From Verpa conica (Eukaryota > Ascomycota > Pezizomycetes > Pezizales > Morchellaceae), in contig JAUFSD010000020.1 of the NCBI GenBank assembly GCA_033030425.1, positions 930,001 through 994,000 on the forward strand: a stretch of DNA of 64,000 nt, read 5' to 3'. Of the stretch, positions 23,381-35,833 are shown piece by piece. A model generated the notes under the pieces. That model saw nothing but the letters and a program-made list of their open reading frames with translations, was not told the DNA's origin and made no database searches. The position numbers and the translations under genes are program-made. Positions within the stretch are counted from its first letter, which is position 1. The number at the start of each line of letters is the position of its first letter.

Positions 23381-24645
23381 ATGACGACGATGTCAACTTC
23401 ATCCCACGGAAGTGCACTCTACCCACGGGGGCGGTCGGATGATGCGGGAGAAGAGCTGAGTGGCGAGGGGGGAATGAGCGGTGAGCCCGAGTCCTCTGGC
23501 TCTGATGTTTTCAAACGCCCACCGCGCAAGCGCCCCAGGAAATCTACCACAACGGGTGGCTGTAGGTCCTCCGTCTCTGTCGCTGCTTCGGCACGCCGCC
23601 GTGTGATTCAAACTGCGGACGAGAAATGCTGGTTATGTGGCTACTTTGGGAAGCATGTTGCACATGTCATCGCCCGATCTGACGTTGCCTTGGTTTGTTC
23701 ACCCCCCTGCTCGTATTGACAATAGTCTGACCATGCCTACAGTTCAAGGACTACCGGCGCCGTGGGCTCATCACAATGACCGACATACACCATATTTCAA
23801 ATCTTATCTATCTCTGTGCTGGTTGCCACAATGGCTTTGATGAGCGCACCCCTGTGTGGACATTTCTCCCGCAGGACCTAGACGCTTTTATCACTGCCGA
23901 AGAATCATTTCAAGCCAGCCGTACCGAAGCGGCGGCTGCCGGTAAATTACTCAAACGACCACCCCCTGAAAATAGGTTACAAAATCTCCCTTTCGTCCGG
24001 TATCAGATACGGGAAGGATACCTTCATCCCACACCTTTCCTAGAACAACCAGTTAAGCGCTGGGCGGGATGTCCAGTGGCAACTATTCTACGCAGCGCGC
24101 CAGTGGTAGCAGGCCTTGAAAGGCTTCATCCAGTGGAGAAGGGAGGGATACCGGACGATGTCGCTCTCAAATTACAAAGACTGTTATATCTTTATGGGAT
24201 GCCAGAACCAAAGGTACAGGTCAAGGTTGACAGTGGTGATCATAGTAGGGACGATAAAGGGTATTCACCAGAGGATGATGAGAAGGATTCACCAGAGGAT
24301 GATGAGGAGCATTCACCAGAGGACGAGCAGGAGCATCATTATAGTGCTTCCGGGAGTGTCGATGGTACTGCTGAGGGCCCTTCACGTACTCCTGGGGACA
24401 AGGTGACACGTAGTCAAAGACAAAAAATCAACGCTACCCACCATGATGCCGAAACTACATCAGATCACCCACTGACACCGCCGGTATCCAATCCTCATGA
24501 GGGCTCAGCTGTATCCTCGGCACGTAAAGGTCGTGTGCAGAGAGAGAATAAATTCTTGTATGGGCCAGAGATGACGTCAAACGAAATGATTGAGTGGGCT
24601 GTTGCAACAAGGCAAAATGCGAATACGAACAATAATATACAATAG
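23381..24645 (+). CDS. HNH nuclease-like protein (HNH_2 type), 404 aa
   Basis: Model join(23381..23692,23743..24645). The 50-nt intron (donor GTTTGT, branch CTGAC, acceptor CAG) is in phase 0 and falls inside the HNH domain. Residues 45-54 form a basic KRPPRKRPRK nuclear-localisation-like block. The HNH core runs about 83-138: C83-x2-C86, H95 (VAH), HH at 120-121, N124 in ISNLIYL, then C129-x2-C132-H133 and FDE. The two CxxC pairs suggest a structural zinc. This layout matches the fungal HNH_2 family, often annotated only as HNH nuclease domain-containing. It may cut nucleic acid as an effector or mobile-element relic; substrate unknown. The C-terminal part is disordered, acidic and carries a tandem SPEDDE repeat. 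Confidence 0.8.
24262..24333 (+). repeat. 24-bp tandem repeat (SPEDDE-type octapeptide, 3 copies)
   Basis: Three consecutive units of about 24 bp inside the HNH gene code for SPEDDEK/E-x segments. The nearly identical DNA suggests recent slippage expansion in an acidic linker. Confidence 0.7.
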
Positions 24646-25951
24646 ATAATGCGGAGGTTAAGGGTGTGTTGTTGATAGAGTTAACGGGGGAAATTAGACC
24701 ACACTATCGGCAGTCGGATCGTAGGTTTGTTGCTGGTGTTCTGAATCAGCCGACGCGGATGATGGACCCCTTTGACCACTAATATGTATAGGCTGGACAT
24801 TCATGAGAACAATGTTTATTAAAAAGGTCGTATAATGTAGCTTTGTGCTGATACAATTGTGGGGATGGTGAAGGATATTGTCTTTCGAATTAATGAAGAT
24901 TCTAGTAGATTAAACCAGCAATGATTTTTCCATGCCATCTTCATCTTTACCGTGTCCCGAGCTACCATTTGCTTGTGCTCACCCTTAACTCATCACCTTC
25001 CACCACCTCACCCGAAGGCGATTAACTCGCCATTAAGACGCAATCCGTACAGGTACGAGACTTCCGGCTTACTTGACCTATAACCTGAGAACCCTAACCC
25101 CACTACCCAGCGATCTTTTGCGTACTGCGCGTCCTAGAGATTGACTAGCCCAAATCTGCATCGCATATTATGCCCTGGAGCCAACTAATCTTCTGAGCAC
25201 TTAGTCTGACGCGTTTCTTTACGCAACTAAAAGGGATTATCGTCACATGGCTCCTATACCTATCGTTTCGATATACATTTATATTACCGACGATGGAGTA
25301 TACACTATGGAAAGGCACGGAGCCAGCTTTTGCATAAGGAACTTAAACTCCCATGAAGGAACAGAAATTACACAACCCACCCAGGGCTATGCACAATCGT
25401 TCCAGACTGTCGTCACATATCACCAAGGCCATCTTACTAATGTGCTAAAAGGAAATTTAAAAGTAACAATAGCTTCCATTATAGGCGTAGATATTCAGTA
25501 ATCTGGTGACTGATGGAGTAGACTAGAGGGCTTTGAACGGTTATTTTGGCTTTCTCGGGACCGGTTGGTCGGGAGATAATATACATGTAGTTTATAGTTA
25601 GAATCGCGTGTTAGAGGGGGTGCATGTAAAAAATAGTTATTTTCCTGATCTTAATTAACTTTAATTAATTTTAACTAATACTCTATTGAAACTAATATCT
25701 ACGTACTGGGGTACACGCAAATAAAACGCTTCTTAGTGATTAAAAAGAGAACAGGGTTAGGGTTAAGATAGTTCAGTAATCGACCTCCTGCTTTATTCAC
25801 AGAAGCCCCTTGAGATTCAGTGTGAAGTGAAGAAGCTGATTCTATTAATTCGAGTGGGAACTCTGTTACACAAATATTACAAGTCATTCTCACTGGAATG
25901 CTCTCCCTTGTTCTGTAAACTTCCACAGCGTTCCAGATAATTCCGTCATCC

Positions 25952-25984
25952 AGATACATGACTAATATATGACAAATGTACAAT
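25952..25984. repeat. short dispersed repeat, copy 1
   Basis: About 33 bp around GATACATGACTAATA and GACAAATGTACAA match 62716-62748 in the same orientation with few differences. It may be the end of an unrecognised mobile element. Confidence 0.45.
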
Positions 25985-27394
25985 TTAACACCCCTAAGTC
26001 CCCGAGATTGCTGGTTTACAAATCATGAAACTTATAGAAAGATATACCTGTTGTCAAATTGTCAAATTGTCAATGGTTGGTGGTAGGGTAAACCGCTCAA
26101 ATTGTCCCCTATCATACCAACTATTCATCGCCACCAACCCCAGCTAGGGACCTTCTGGTTTGAGGATCCCTCACCACAGCTCATAGACTAACGCCTTTTC
26201 CGCCTCTTCGCGAAGCAATTCCGCAGTCTCACATTTATTGTGCTGGTCTAGGAGACAACACGTATCCGGTCTGATATTCAATGACGCACCTATTGTGTCA
26301 AGAAAAAGGCCACCGGAATAGCATTGGATTATATTGTGATTTAAGGGTTACGCTGTTACCACACCAAGTGGCTACGGATGAGCTCTTCTTTCATGTGTCT
26401 ACTTTGTGGAAATATAGTCGGAAGTCATGGAATATCACTCGGTTTTCAATCTTCGCTCAAGGTTTTGAGTGAATGAATTATTTACGTACTAGTAATGCCG
26501 AGAAGTATATTTGTCACATGATCTATCTTTGATGATAATTCTATTCCTCCCACCCAAGATAAACCACGTGACCAATATACCTTTCAGCCTCGCTAATACA
26601 TGCAGTCAGGAGACCATCTTACTCGATCAGCACACTCGCACACAAGTATAAAGCAAAACAAAAACAAAAACTTCTTAGATATCTTGATCCTACAAATCTC
26701 CTTTTTCGTATTCATAAATGACTCCCCTTCCCTGGGATACCCTCATTTTTTACTCATAGAAGTAGTCGGGCTCCCCTTCCTTCAATGGCCGCTCCATTTC
26801 AAAACTCTCAAACACTTAATCTATGGACTTGCTAAGGGCTGGCTTGTCTGCTACTGACACTTCTCTCCACACCGTCCCTGATTCTTTGACCTTTTCTCTC
26901 GTTTTGGCTACTTTTTTTTCTTTCCGGTGCTGCCGAGGTCGGTTCTGATTTCTCCTGCTGTCATGGTCGCTATTTTCGGCGAGTTAGTGTTGACCACTTA
27001 CGGTTTGTGTGGGAGATTAAACAGAAGCCATAACAGTTTAAGGGGAGAAGTGCCAGGTGAATAGACGGTTAAAATACTATGAGTATCAACTTTGGTAGCG
27101 TGAACCCCATTCAGTGAACATACGGATGTCCACAAGACGTTTTGATTCTGGGGTGGCTGTGGGTAAGCGTGGGTTAGGGTTTACAGCAGCCGAGCGCTCA
27201 TGACTTTGGGAATAGGTTAAACCAGCGGGTGAATCTATTCATCTTATGTCTAAGCGGGGATCCCGCTGTAGAGGTGATCTGCGATGCATTGGCGAATGAA
27301 TGGATGAATTAATCATCAATGCATGGGGCCCCCCGGCTAAGGTATGGCATTAGCGAATATTGCTAGTGTCACGGGTGCTTTACCTTGGCAGTGG

Positions 27395-27500
27395 TCTTGG
27401 CACCAGTGCATATAACAAACTACTTTAATGTAGCTAGACCATCATGTTTATACAATTATCAATGTAACCTTATACGTCACTCGCCATCGTACGTGACTTA
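27395..27500. repeat. dispersed repeat, copy A
   Basis: This aligns over about 100 bp with 50085-50185: shared AATGTAGCTAGA, TTTATACAATT, TCAATGTAA and TTATACG blocks in the same order and spacing. Its first part (CTTGGCAGTGGTCTTGGCACC) also appears inverted at 33064-33092. It probably belongs to an old non-autonomous transposon. Confidence 0.65.
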
Positions 27501-27859
27501 GTGTACAGCGAGTGTTATCTTTCACAGAGTTTCTAAAGCTAATGATCTACTGATAATATAACAGGAAGTTAATTATATAGTGAATAGTCGATTATACCTG
27601 TTGTTCTTGGACTTGGGTGTAATTTAATTGTAGTATATTCTAATAAATGCCATTCTTACACATATCTAAGATATCGAGGGCAGAGAATGCTTTATTTTCC
27701 CACCAGCACAAAGATACTGGGCCCGTGACTTAATTCAAGAATCATCTATCTACATAAGCTTGCAGATAACCCTAAGGACTAAACAACGGTCTATGAAAGT
27801 ATCAACCTTTGTATGTTTCCGGTCCATCCTTATCTCAGCTAGCGGCTATAGGTTTGTTC

Positions 27860-28150
27860 GGAGGTCGTGAAGGAAATGGTTCGGAGGTCGGGGAATATCA
27901 ATAAGATGGTTTTCGGAGGGTAGATTGAGATCAATAAGATGGTTTTCGAAGGTACAGGAACGTTGATAAGATGGTTTCCGAAGGAACAGGAATGTTGATA
28001 AGATGGTTTCCGAAGGTACAGGAATATGAATAAGATGGTTTCCGAAGGAACAGGAACGTTGATAAGATGATTTCCGAAGGGTAATAAAGCGTTGATATCC
28101 AGATTCTCGAGGCATTGGGGGGATATCTGATAAGATGGTTCTCGGGGGTA
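27860..28150. repeat. 32-bp minisatellite, about 8 degenerate copies
   Basis: The unit contains GATAAGATGGTTTCCGAAGG followed by a variable AACAGGAA/TACAGGAA spacer. The four central copies (about 27950-28080) are almost identical with an exact 32-bp step; the outer copies are more diverged. Because 32 is not a multiple of three, a coding repeat is unlikely. Confidence 0.8.
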
Positions 28151-31020
28151 GTATTGTAAAGAATGAAATAGTTTGATTTTGCGATGATCGTGGGAGTGTC
28201 TGGTGTGCTAAGCATCCCTATTTTTCACGGCTCTCTCCTTTGCCCTTCTTCCGGGGGGTGCTAAGCATCTCAAAATCTTGCTGAGACACTCACTCTATGA
28301 TCGTTTGCTTCGTTAAAAGGTTATTCTGTAAAGACTGGAGGGTTTTTACTGAAATTTTTTTTTTGCGTATTGAAAAGATAAGGAAAACATATTCTTTATA
28401 CTATCTGAGTGTTACACAAACAACCCTGCCCACTTGTTCCGTGATATTCCGTTGCCTTCCACACGGCCCGAGAATATTCCCGACTGTAGTACGAGAAAAT
28501 CTGGTGATAGTAGGTGTGGTGTTACTAGATCTCGTGTAAATGATGAGTAATCCTTCGGGAAGATCTCGCCACTATAGCAAGGTACCGCGGAGCCTCAGCT
28601 TACCGCATCGTATAGTTTCGTATAACATTACCGTGAATGCCAGAATTAGTGACAAAGGTTCTGTAGCCACTAGCCACTCTTGAATCTTTACTGAGGCCCG
28701 TCGAAATTGGCAAAGGATCCAGTACTCGTCCTCCAGGGTAAGAAGTAGAAAACAGGGGGGGTACGCACGGGGGTGTCTCGGAACTACAGATTCACCTGAA
28801 ATCTACAAATAAGGTAAATAATAAACAGGTTCAAGAAGATTCTATTACCAAGAACGGTATATAATTGAGTACATTGCCAAATCTATACCTCCGCCACTTA
28901 CCCCACCCGCCGGCCGTACCTGTGCCTACCCCTGTTTTCTTGTTTTTGATGATGATGATCATTCATAAGTACATGGAGCCCAAAGGCTTTTCTTGTTCTT
29001 ACCCTGGAGGACGAGTAGAAATATTGCGAAAAAGGGTTAGCGAGCATGGGTTATGTGGTCAGTGCCCACTATTAGAATAATGCCAATCAGACTTCTCAGC
29101 CCTGAGTGGCGAAGTTTCGTATTAATTCTACCGGAGACAGTATTAACTCGTTTTTGCGCTGAGGGCTGAAGTAAAAAGTGGCGAAGTTCCTAAATTCTAA
29201 AGACAACTCCTACCCCCGTAACTGAGCAAAGAAAAGGAAATATTTTCCTTGGTGTAGTGAGTGGCGAAAACCGCTGCTGCTTAACCTTTTCCAGTAACAT
29301 TTTCTAGCTGCACTTTCTTTTGACCTCTTATCGAAAAAACGGGCCTCCTCAGCTAACACGGTAGTAGTTACATATCCTCTTTCGTATGGACGGAAGAAGA
29401 AATCATTATTTTCTCATCTTTCAAAGGAAAAAGTACCTGCAGTGCCAAGAGAGTTTTGAGCGATATGTATGACCATAAGAGGGCAATCAAACCCTAAGAC
29501 CCCGGTAACGCACTGTCGCATGGATATCCGGTTGCGTACAGCCCTCCATTGTCGGCTAGGAAATTATCTTAGGGCAAGAGATGTTTACCCTAGGGTATCC
29601 GCACCTGGGGGGGTTCAAATGACCTTTCGGATTGGTATAATCATCGGGTGCCTCGTCTGTGCAGTATAGAGTCTAGGCTTGGCCCCAGGACTTATTGATC
29701 GCCTCCCCTCTTCGGAGGTCGGGCGTTCAGATCCCCGCTCGTGCCGGAAAGGTAAGCCTCGCTAAGATGCTGCGTGAACCCTTTTGTTCCAGTGGAGTAC
29801 AGATATACTTTTGCTGTCTTGTAGAGTTTTTTTTTATATTTCTCTTACCTTATTGATTGGGTTGATTTATCTGTCATTGAGTGTGCTCTCGAACTCACTC
29901 CTGGTGATAATTTACGGTGGTTGGCAGCAATAGGATGTTAGATTATGGAAGTGAAAGTCTAGAATCCCCCACCAAAGGTTTCCTCGTAAGTAATGGCCCA
30001 ACAGCTATATTTAAATCATCTTGTACTCTTGAAAAATAAATACTTATGGGGAGGTAACAGGAGAGTAGGTAGAAATGAGTATTTGGGCAAAGACCTCTAC
30101 ACTACTATCAAATTGGAGCACCTTGGAGCGATAGGAATATCTCTGCTTCATTGCCCTTTGATGCATATACCCGGAGCTTTATAGAAAATAATATATATAG
30201 TATACACGTCCCTTAATAGGTGAGATTTTGGTAGATGGTAAATTCCCCTATGTCGTACTAATGAAGCTTGCCTGCTGAAGTCAAATTCGACCTGGTACCA
30301 CTAATAATAATATATTCCTACTCCTAAATTGATAGGCATTTAGACAAATCTCATACGTAGTAGCAAGCGCTATTACATAAATATCTGTGGGAGGGTCTGG
30401 ACGAATTTATTTAGGGATATCTAGACAAGAAGTATCCCAATTGAGTCTCAGGGTAAGGGTTCCTGTTCGAAAACCCACTTCAATCGCTCTGTCTATTATC
30501 TCGAGTCAGGGTGTAGTAGAATTATATCTACTTATCAGTAGTATAAGGTAATTCAGACATTTATTGGTATATTATATTTGTGGAGTATTTTTATATGCAA
30601 TTTGGGGCTTTCAATCCGTAATGACGGGGGACTGGTCGCTGCCTTCTACCGTACTCCCAGGGATAAAGGAAGGTACCCCCATGCCCCAATTACGATATTC
30701 ATCCATCTTCATCCTCTACTCATAACTTTGCAAGCACCGTCAACTAGTTGCAACCTCGTGGAATCGGATACCTTTCGATACTCGCTAATTCCGTGTCCGT
30801 TCTTTTTTCGCTATATTTGATGGTATTCTGTAAGTATAATAAGTCCGCTTGTGATCTAAGGTACCACTATCCCTCTTTGATTCTTGCCGACCCCCCCATT
30901 AAATTGATGTTCTGTACTCATTCAGCCTTATCAGTTTCAGGAAGCCCTGGAGGTACGATCTTCTGGCATCTCAGCCAACGGGGAACTTTCCCAACCCGCA
31001 CCCCCCAATCATGCTTTTTT

Positions 31021-31047
31021 ACCGGCCCCACCGGCCCCACCGGCCCC
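31021..31047. repeat. 9-bp GC-rich tandem repeat (ACCGGCCCC x3)
   Basis: Three perfect copies of ACCGGCCCC followed by a poly-C tract, in an otherwise AT-rich non-coding region. Confidence 0.8.
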
Positions 31048-32901
31048 CCCTCACCCTAGGTCACCCTGCGATTGCTATGGTATCTCTGGATATCCAAACG
31101 TCCCCTTTTCTGACATAAGAGCGCCTGTGGCTTATTTACTCTGACTCTCGTACTCCCGATGAGGGAGCAGGAAGACTATCTGTATCAGTGACCAGACTCA
31201 CTGTCACGTTAACCCTGGAAATATTAAGGCTCGCGAGCTTATATCCCGATTCCTCGGAATGCAAGCCAAAATGGCCGATAATTTAGGAACGGAAATGAAA
31301 CAGGTATTATATCTCAAACAGTCTCTGATTCAGACGCTTTGTGTTAATCACTTAATAGGAATATCTCTCCGGTAATACTCACCAGGATGTTCAATAGAAT
31401 CAATATATGATGGCATAACAGCTAGTACCGGTGAAGACAGTTTGGTTGTGCTGGGTAGTCTTATTCCAGATTAACATGATTACATGTTTGATAAGCAGAG
31501 GTTAAGAGTCTCTAGTGTCTGTCTTGGAGCGGTTTGGGTCAGTCTTTCGAGCCACAGACTCGCTCTGTCACATTTCCACGGAGGAAAATCAGTACAAAGC
31601 TCACTCTGACCATATACATGGTGCTTACCGTCCGAGGGAAGGCGGGAAACTCTCACTCAAACTCTTCCACCCACATACTATCGATTAGTGCCTCATGAAC
31701 GTTCATAACGCTTTAGTACTTGAGCTGGTTGACCGTATCACAAACACTAACGGCAATAACAACAACTACGGTATGGGCTTTTGTATACCGGCATTTCGGA
31801 GGATCTAAAAAATACCTATATATGGATAAAGTATTCGTGGGACCTTAAGAAACCTACTCAAAGATATCTCCGGGTCTTAGTAGGTTTCGAAATCGCATCA
31901 TGCGGTGTCACTCGGTTCAACTTCGTACCCCATGTGGCAGTGGGGGTATGCTACTAGAGATTGTCGCAGAGCTCAGCTTGTGTGGTCTCCAGTGGAGACT
32001 GATGCTGACAGAGGGGCGGTGGAAAATTCAGCAGAATTTGGGGAGGTTTGCAAAGGATTACCCGATTACCCCATCCGAGCAGGTATGCGGTGAACCTTAT
32101 CGCCTAATTCCCTTGCTGATGAGTTTGGAAATGGGTCCAAGTCATGTGCATAATGTGGGACAACTATTCCCCCGAATTTGAGGACAGAGAAGACGGCATA
32201 CTAGATGACAATTAGCGTCTAGGCAACGAAAAATACGAGAGTTGAGAACCGAGAATATGAAATTAGCAAGTTTAGTGTAAAAGGAAGTGGCTAAATAGAA
32301 TAAAATAAAATAAAATAAATAAATGGCTAGATAATACTGTAGCTGTATACAACCGAAAGGTTTATTTAATTAATTAATTAAACAAAAAAAAAGAACTTGT
32401 AGCTGTATACTACTTAAGGTATGAGGGCTCTAGGAGTGAGAAGTATAAAGAAGGTTTAATTATTCTACCCTCTATTTAATTCCTGTTATGTATATAGGTA
32501 TTGCTCACCTCTAAACCAGGATTCCAGAAAAATCCCATATCCCTGTAAAAACTCGGTAAGCTTAAAGAGGTACTTAAATACACTAGATACTGACCCCTCA
32601 GTGCTGTGCAAGAAGAATCATATATAAAACTACACAGAAGATGTTACGGTTAGTTTAAAACTAGCAAACCCTAATAATCCCGCGATCATTTTAAATTTAA
32701 GGTGAATTTACGCTACATGAGACATCACTCGGTCTGCCAAGCCTCCTACAGTCTCGCTAAACCCCCCAAAAGGCTTTGCCACCGAACGCCAGCACAGGTA
32801 ATACAGCACACCATCTATAACCCCATTGGCTGCTATTCGTTAACCCCACCATGCATGCAAAACCGGCAAAACGCACGCTTCCAGTGTAGTCGCATTATGG
32901 G

Positions 32902-33601
32902 TCTGTTCTAGTCCACTGGGGGAACGCCGCTTATCCAGGAACGTTCCTGGATGGACCGGTTCTGTAAGCCAAGGCACGCTCAAAGGCAAGTGACGCATGC
33001 GATTACATATACGGTTTTGATTAAAGATGAGGAACTAGCTACATCCAACTGATTTCTTTTATGGCACTGGTGCCAAGACCAGTGCCAAGACAGCACGTGA
33101 CATCCTCCCGTGACAGGTCCACTAGCGAACGGTTTATTATACCGGATATACAACCACCATCTATATACTTTGATATAAGGGGCAGTTTTAAAGTGCCTAG
33201 AGATACAGGTACTATCCTATAGCTCTCTAACTATATACTATACATCTCTCACCCATATATCATACTTACTAATGTAGGGCTACTCTATTTGTGAGCCCAG
33301 CAGTGGAGGGACTTTCAGTTCGTAGTAAATTACACTTAAATTAAAGTATATATATGGAGGAATGAATAATTATGTACAGCCTCTAGCTTATGGGGTCTCT
33401 ATATGCAAATATAGGTTTATTTCTATTGAGCAGACTGACAGTGTTCCTGAGTAGACTGGGGCATTCCTGAGTGGACTGACCCTTATACGGTATATACTTC
33501 TGTTCCCTGACGGACCGGTTCATTCAGGACCGTTCTCTGATGGACTGGTCTATCCAGGAATGCTCCTAGATAAGCGGTGTTCCTCAATGGACTAGAACAG
33601 A
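32902..33601. mobile_element. MITE-like element with about 57-bp terminal inverted repeats
   Basis: The left end (TCTGTTCTAGTCCACTG and onward to about 32958) is the inverted copy of the right end (about 33545-33601) at roughly 85% identity. This gives an element of about 700 bp with no transposase frame. The interior holds further copies of the GGACCGGTTC and TCCTGAGT-ACTG motifs and part of the dispersed repeat inverted at 33064. I could not find a clear target-site duplication. The start codon of the next small gene lies only 14 bp beyond the right end, so the element may supply part of its 5' flank. Confidence 0.7.
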
Positions 33602-33614
33602 AACACGCAAATAT

Positions 33615-34028
33615 ATGACTAATAGTACCATCCGCTCCATGACAACTCCACGCATCGAGAACAGTCCGGAAGCAGCAGCCGCATTCTTCCAGAGTCTCAA
33701 GGGAAAAAGTAAGCTCGACGATGTACGTCAAATGATGGCTGAACCCCCGCCTCGCCGTCCTACTGCTGCGGACCGTGAGAGAATGTGCACACTTGCGCAG
33801 CGAGAGAGCTTTGGCCTTGACGGGACGGTCATCGAGAGATGGTGGTGCTGGGAGATGGCTGAGACTAGGTTGGGGTTTACGTTACCGTATGCGGGTGTGC
33901 TGGGAAGGTCAGAGCGGAAGGAACTATTGTACAGAAGATGGTGCGCGATGGCTATGAGGGCACCGGTGGAGGTAGGGGGGTACGGACGAGTCGAAGGGTT
34001 AAATAAACGTAGTTCTACGAACCGTTGA
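33615..34028 (+). CDS. Small hypothetical protein (137 aa)
   Basis: Single open frame from ATG 33615; a second in-frame ATG at 33639 is also possible. The composition is protein-like: an N-terminal polar helix, an RRPTAADRERMCTLAQRESFGLDGTVIERWW segment rich in Arg, Glu and Trp (given here only as a landmark near residues 47-78), and a basic C-terminus. I recognise no domain, signal peptide or membrane helix. It starts immediately after the right end of the MITE-like element, so it could use a promoter carried by that element or be a chance frame. A conserved family hit would be needed to be sure. Confidence 0.4.
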   Translation: MTNSTIRSMTTPRIENSPEAAAAFFQSLKGKSKLDDVRQMMAEPPPRRPTAADRERMCTLAQRESFGLDGTVIERWWCWEMAETRLGFTLPYAGVLGRSERKELLYRRWCAMAMRAPVEVGGYGRVEGLNKRSSTNR

Positions 34029-35222
34029 GTGCAGAATGATGATTTTAAGAGTGAATATCGGTCGTTTGTATTGTCGGTATCGTTAGTTATAAATTAGCTA
34101 AACTTACCCTCATCAGATTGCTTTATAATTCTACTATTAATTCATGTTGCTATGTGGGAGCCTGATATTTAGGCGTTAGGCAGCTAATAGTAATCTCAGA
34201 AGAATTCCCAATCTACCATCAATATGTTTAAACCTACGGTCTCTTTTAAGATATGAAGAAGTAGAAGCTGTGTTTCTGGGATACGTGATTTAATTGGGTG
34301 ATTAGTTTGGGAATTGTTATATCATTTATACCCTGAATACAAGTCTCAGACGCTATAATTAGAAGTCAAGTATTGTCGTTTATCTATCCCCTCGAGAGCT
34401 ATCTATGATTGACCAACTTGAGTTTTAATGATAACAACATTTGGAAGCACAATTAGTATGATATGAAGCCTTAGGAGGTCTCAAGGGTTCAAGAAGCCCC
34501 CGAGCGAGATTACGTAAGCATGTTCAAAATAACCCTAGCCCATGCTATGAGAGTTTTACCTCTGCGTTTCGTCTCTCCCAAAATCGAACGGAGAGCCAGG
34601 TTCAAAGAAGTACCTATATAACTAGACATACCCATAACGATCAGGAACTGGCTTTCGAGGCCTTGGCGGAAGGTTGCATATGTTCCGAGCTGGACATTAT
34701 CTTTGCTCCTCATCATCATGGAATCTCCCCGGGATACCACCTACTGCAGTACTGCAGTAACGGTCCCTTCATATAGTCTCACTCAGCTGGATTTCATCTC
34801 CCAGCTGCGACCTGTGCCCTTGGGGACTCATTTTCCTGTGGGACTTTACAGGAGGGGGTTGGGCCCGGATACACCATCTAATGCCACCCTAAAAATATGA
34901 TAGTACTTTTTTCGGTCTCAAGCCTCGTACGGCCTATGGTATACCAGAGAGATACGCCCCCATCACTTCCGGTTTACTATATGCTTATTTCAGCTGGGCT
35001 GGACTTCGCCAAGCCACCCACCGCAGCAAGACAAACGGCGTGCATGCAGTACCGAACAACACTTACTGCTGGCTACCTCATATTTACTAGGGCCTCCCAT
35101 CCTATCAGGTAAAGTCCGGCTGAGCTCAGTAGCAGCGGGGATGGTCATAAAGTTAACCTCGTTGTCTGATGCATTTCCGGGGGCACCGATAAACCTTATC
35201 TTTACGTTTACGCACAGAAATC
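34029..35222. other. gene-free stretch
   Basis: AT-rich, with no supported coding region or clear repeat. Confidence 0.5.
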
Positions 35223-35833
35223 ATGGATCCCACAATGGAGAAACCACAGCCTATGGAATACCACATACAGATCGCTGGTATCGATCCTCTCCAGATCAAC
35301 AGATGCGACCGACAGATAATAGACGAATTTCTCGCAAGTATATTCGATCCTAAGGAATCCGGGCTTGAGGACCCACCGTTGCAGTATAAGAAGCATGAGT
35401 ATTGTGTTGAAGAATCAGCCATTTCTTCAGCAAGTGCAATAACTATCTCCCACAATGGTAACAAACTCCCGTTGATATATATCATGTAGAGGGATAAGTA
35501 CTCATATTTCTGTTCCCTAGGGCACTCGCATTGGGCTTTGCAGTTGTCATAGGTGCCGACCTTGGAATCTTTTGTGATGGCAAAGAAGGGTCGCCCTGCA
35601 CTACCGATGTTTCTATCAACGATGCGATCACTATCGGGTCCTTAATTCTAGAGAAGTACGCGGTGAGGGTGAGTCTCATTCAAACTATTTCTCCCCCGAA
35701 GTGGCGTATCTAACATTGTGTTTAGCGGAGTCTTAAACCAGATACCCGCAAAGAAGAAGTATGGAATACGAAACTCACAACCAATTTACGCACTGTCGTT
35801 ACAAAACTAGAAGTAACAAGTATGCTGCTTTAG
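35223..35833 (+). CDS. Small three-exon hypothetical protein (about 172 aa)
   Basis: Model join(35223..35485,35521..35668,35726..35833). The second intron is convincing: donor GTGAGT, branch CTAAC, acceptor TAG, 57 nt, phase 0. The first intron is only 35 nt (donor GTAGAG), which is unusually short, but its phase agrees; the exact donor is uncertain. The first exon is hydrophilic. The second contains a hydrophobic ALALGFAVVIGADLGIF stretch followed by a Cys-containing loop, and the third ends in a K/T-rich helix. No family is recognised. The agreement of phases over three exons is the main argument that it is a real gene. Confidence 0.45.

Larger units (their letters stand above)
24646..32901. 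other. 8.2-kb gene-poor, repeat-bearing stretch
   Basis: No convincing gene on either strand. The visible content is telomere-like motifs near 25092, 25753 and 27171, a dispersed repeat at 27395-27500, a 32-bp minisatellite at about 27860-28150, a GC-rich 9-bp repeat at 31021-31047, simple AAATA/TTAA repeats near 32298-32380, and a short segment at 25952-25984 that recurs near 62716. Open frames such as 25247-25501 (84 aa, ATG start) have no domain or splice support. Confidence 0.55.

Noticed and set aside
25247..25501. 84-residue ATG open frame
   Set aside because: No domain, no splice partner and no repeat or signal support; it sits in a gene-poor stretch and is within chance length.
27860..28150. 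CRISPR-like array
   Set aside because: The spacers are nearly identical rather than unique, and the sequence is eukaryotic; it is a minisatellite.
27846..28215. Repetitive minus-strand frames over the minisatellite
   Set aside because: The 32-bp unit is not a multiple of three, so the repeat does not keep a reading frame; the frames are by-products.
29660..29760. tRNA-like stretch with GTTCAGATCCCC resembling a T-arm
   Set aside because: No acceptor stem pairs with the 3' part, the T-loop lacks the usual conserved A, and no D-arm or anticodon arm can be folded around it.
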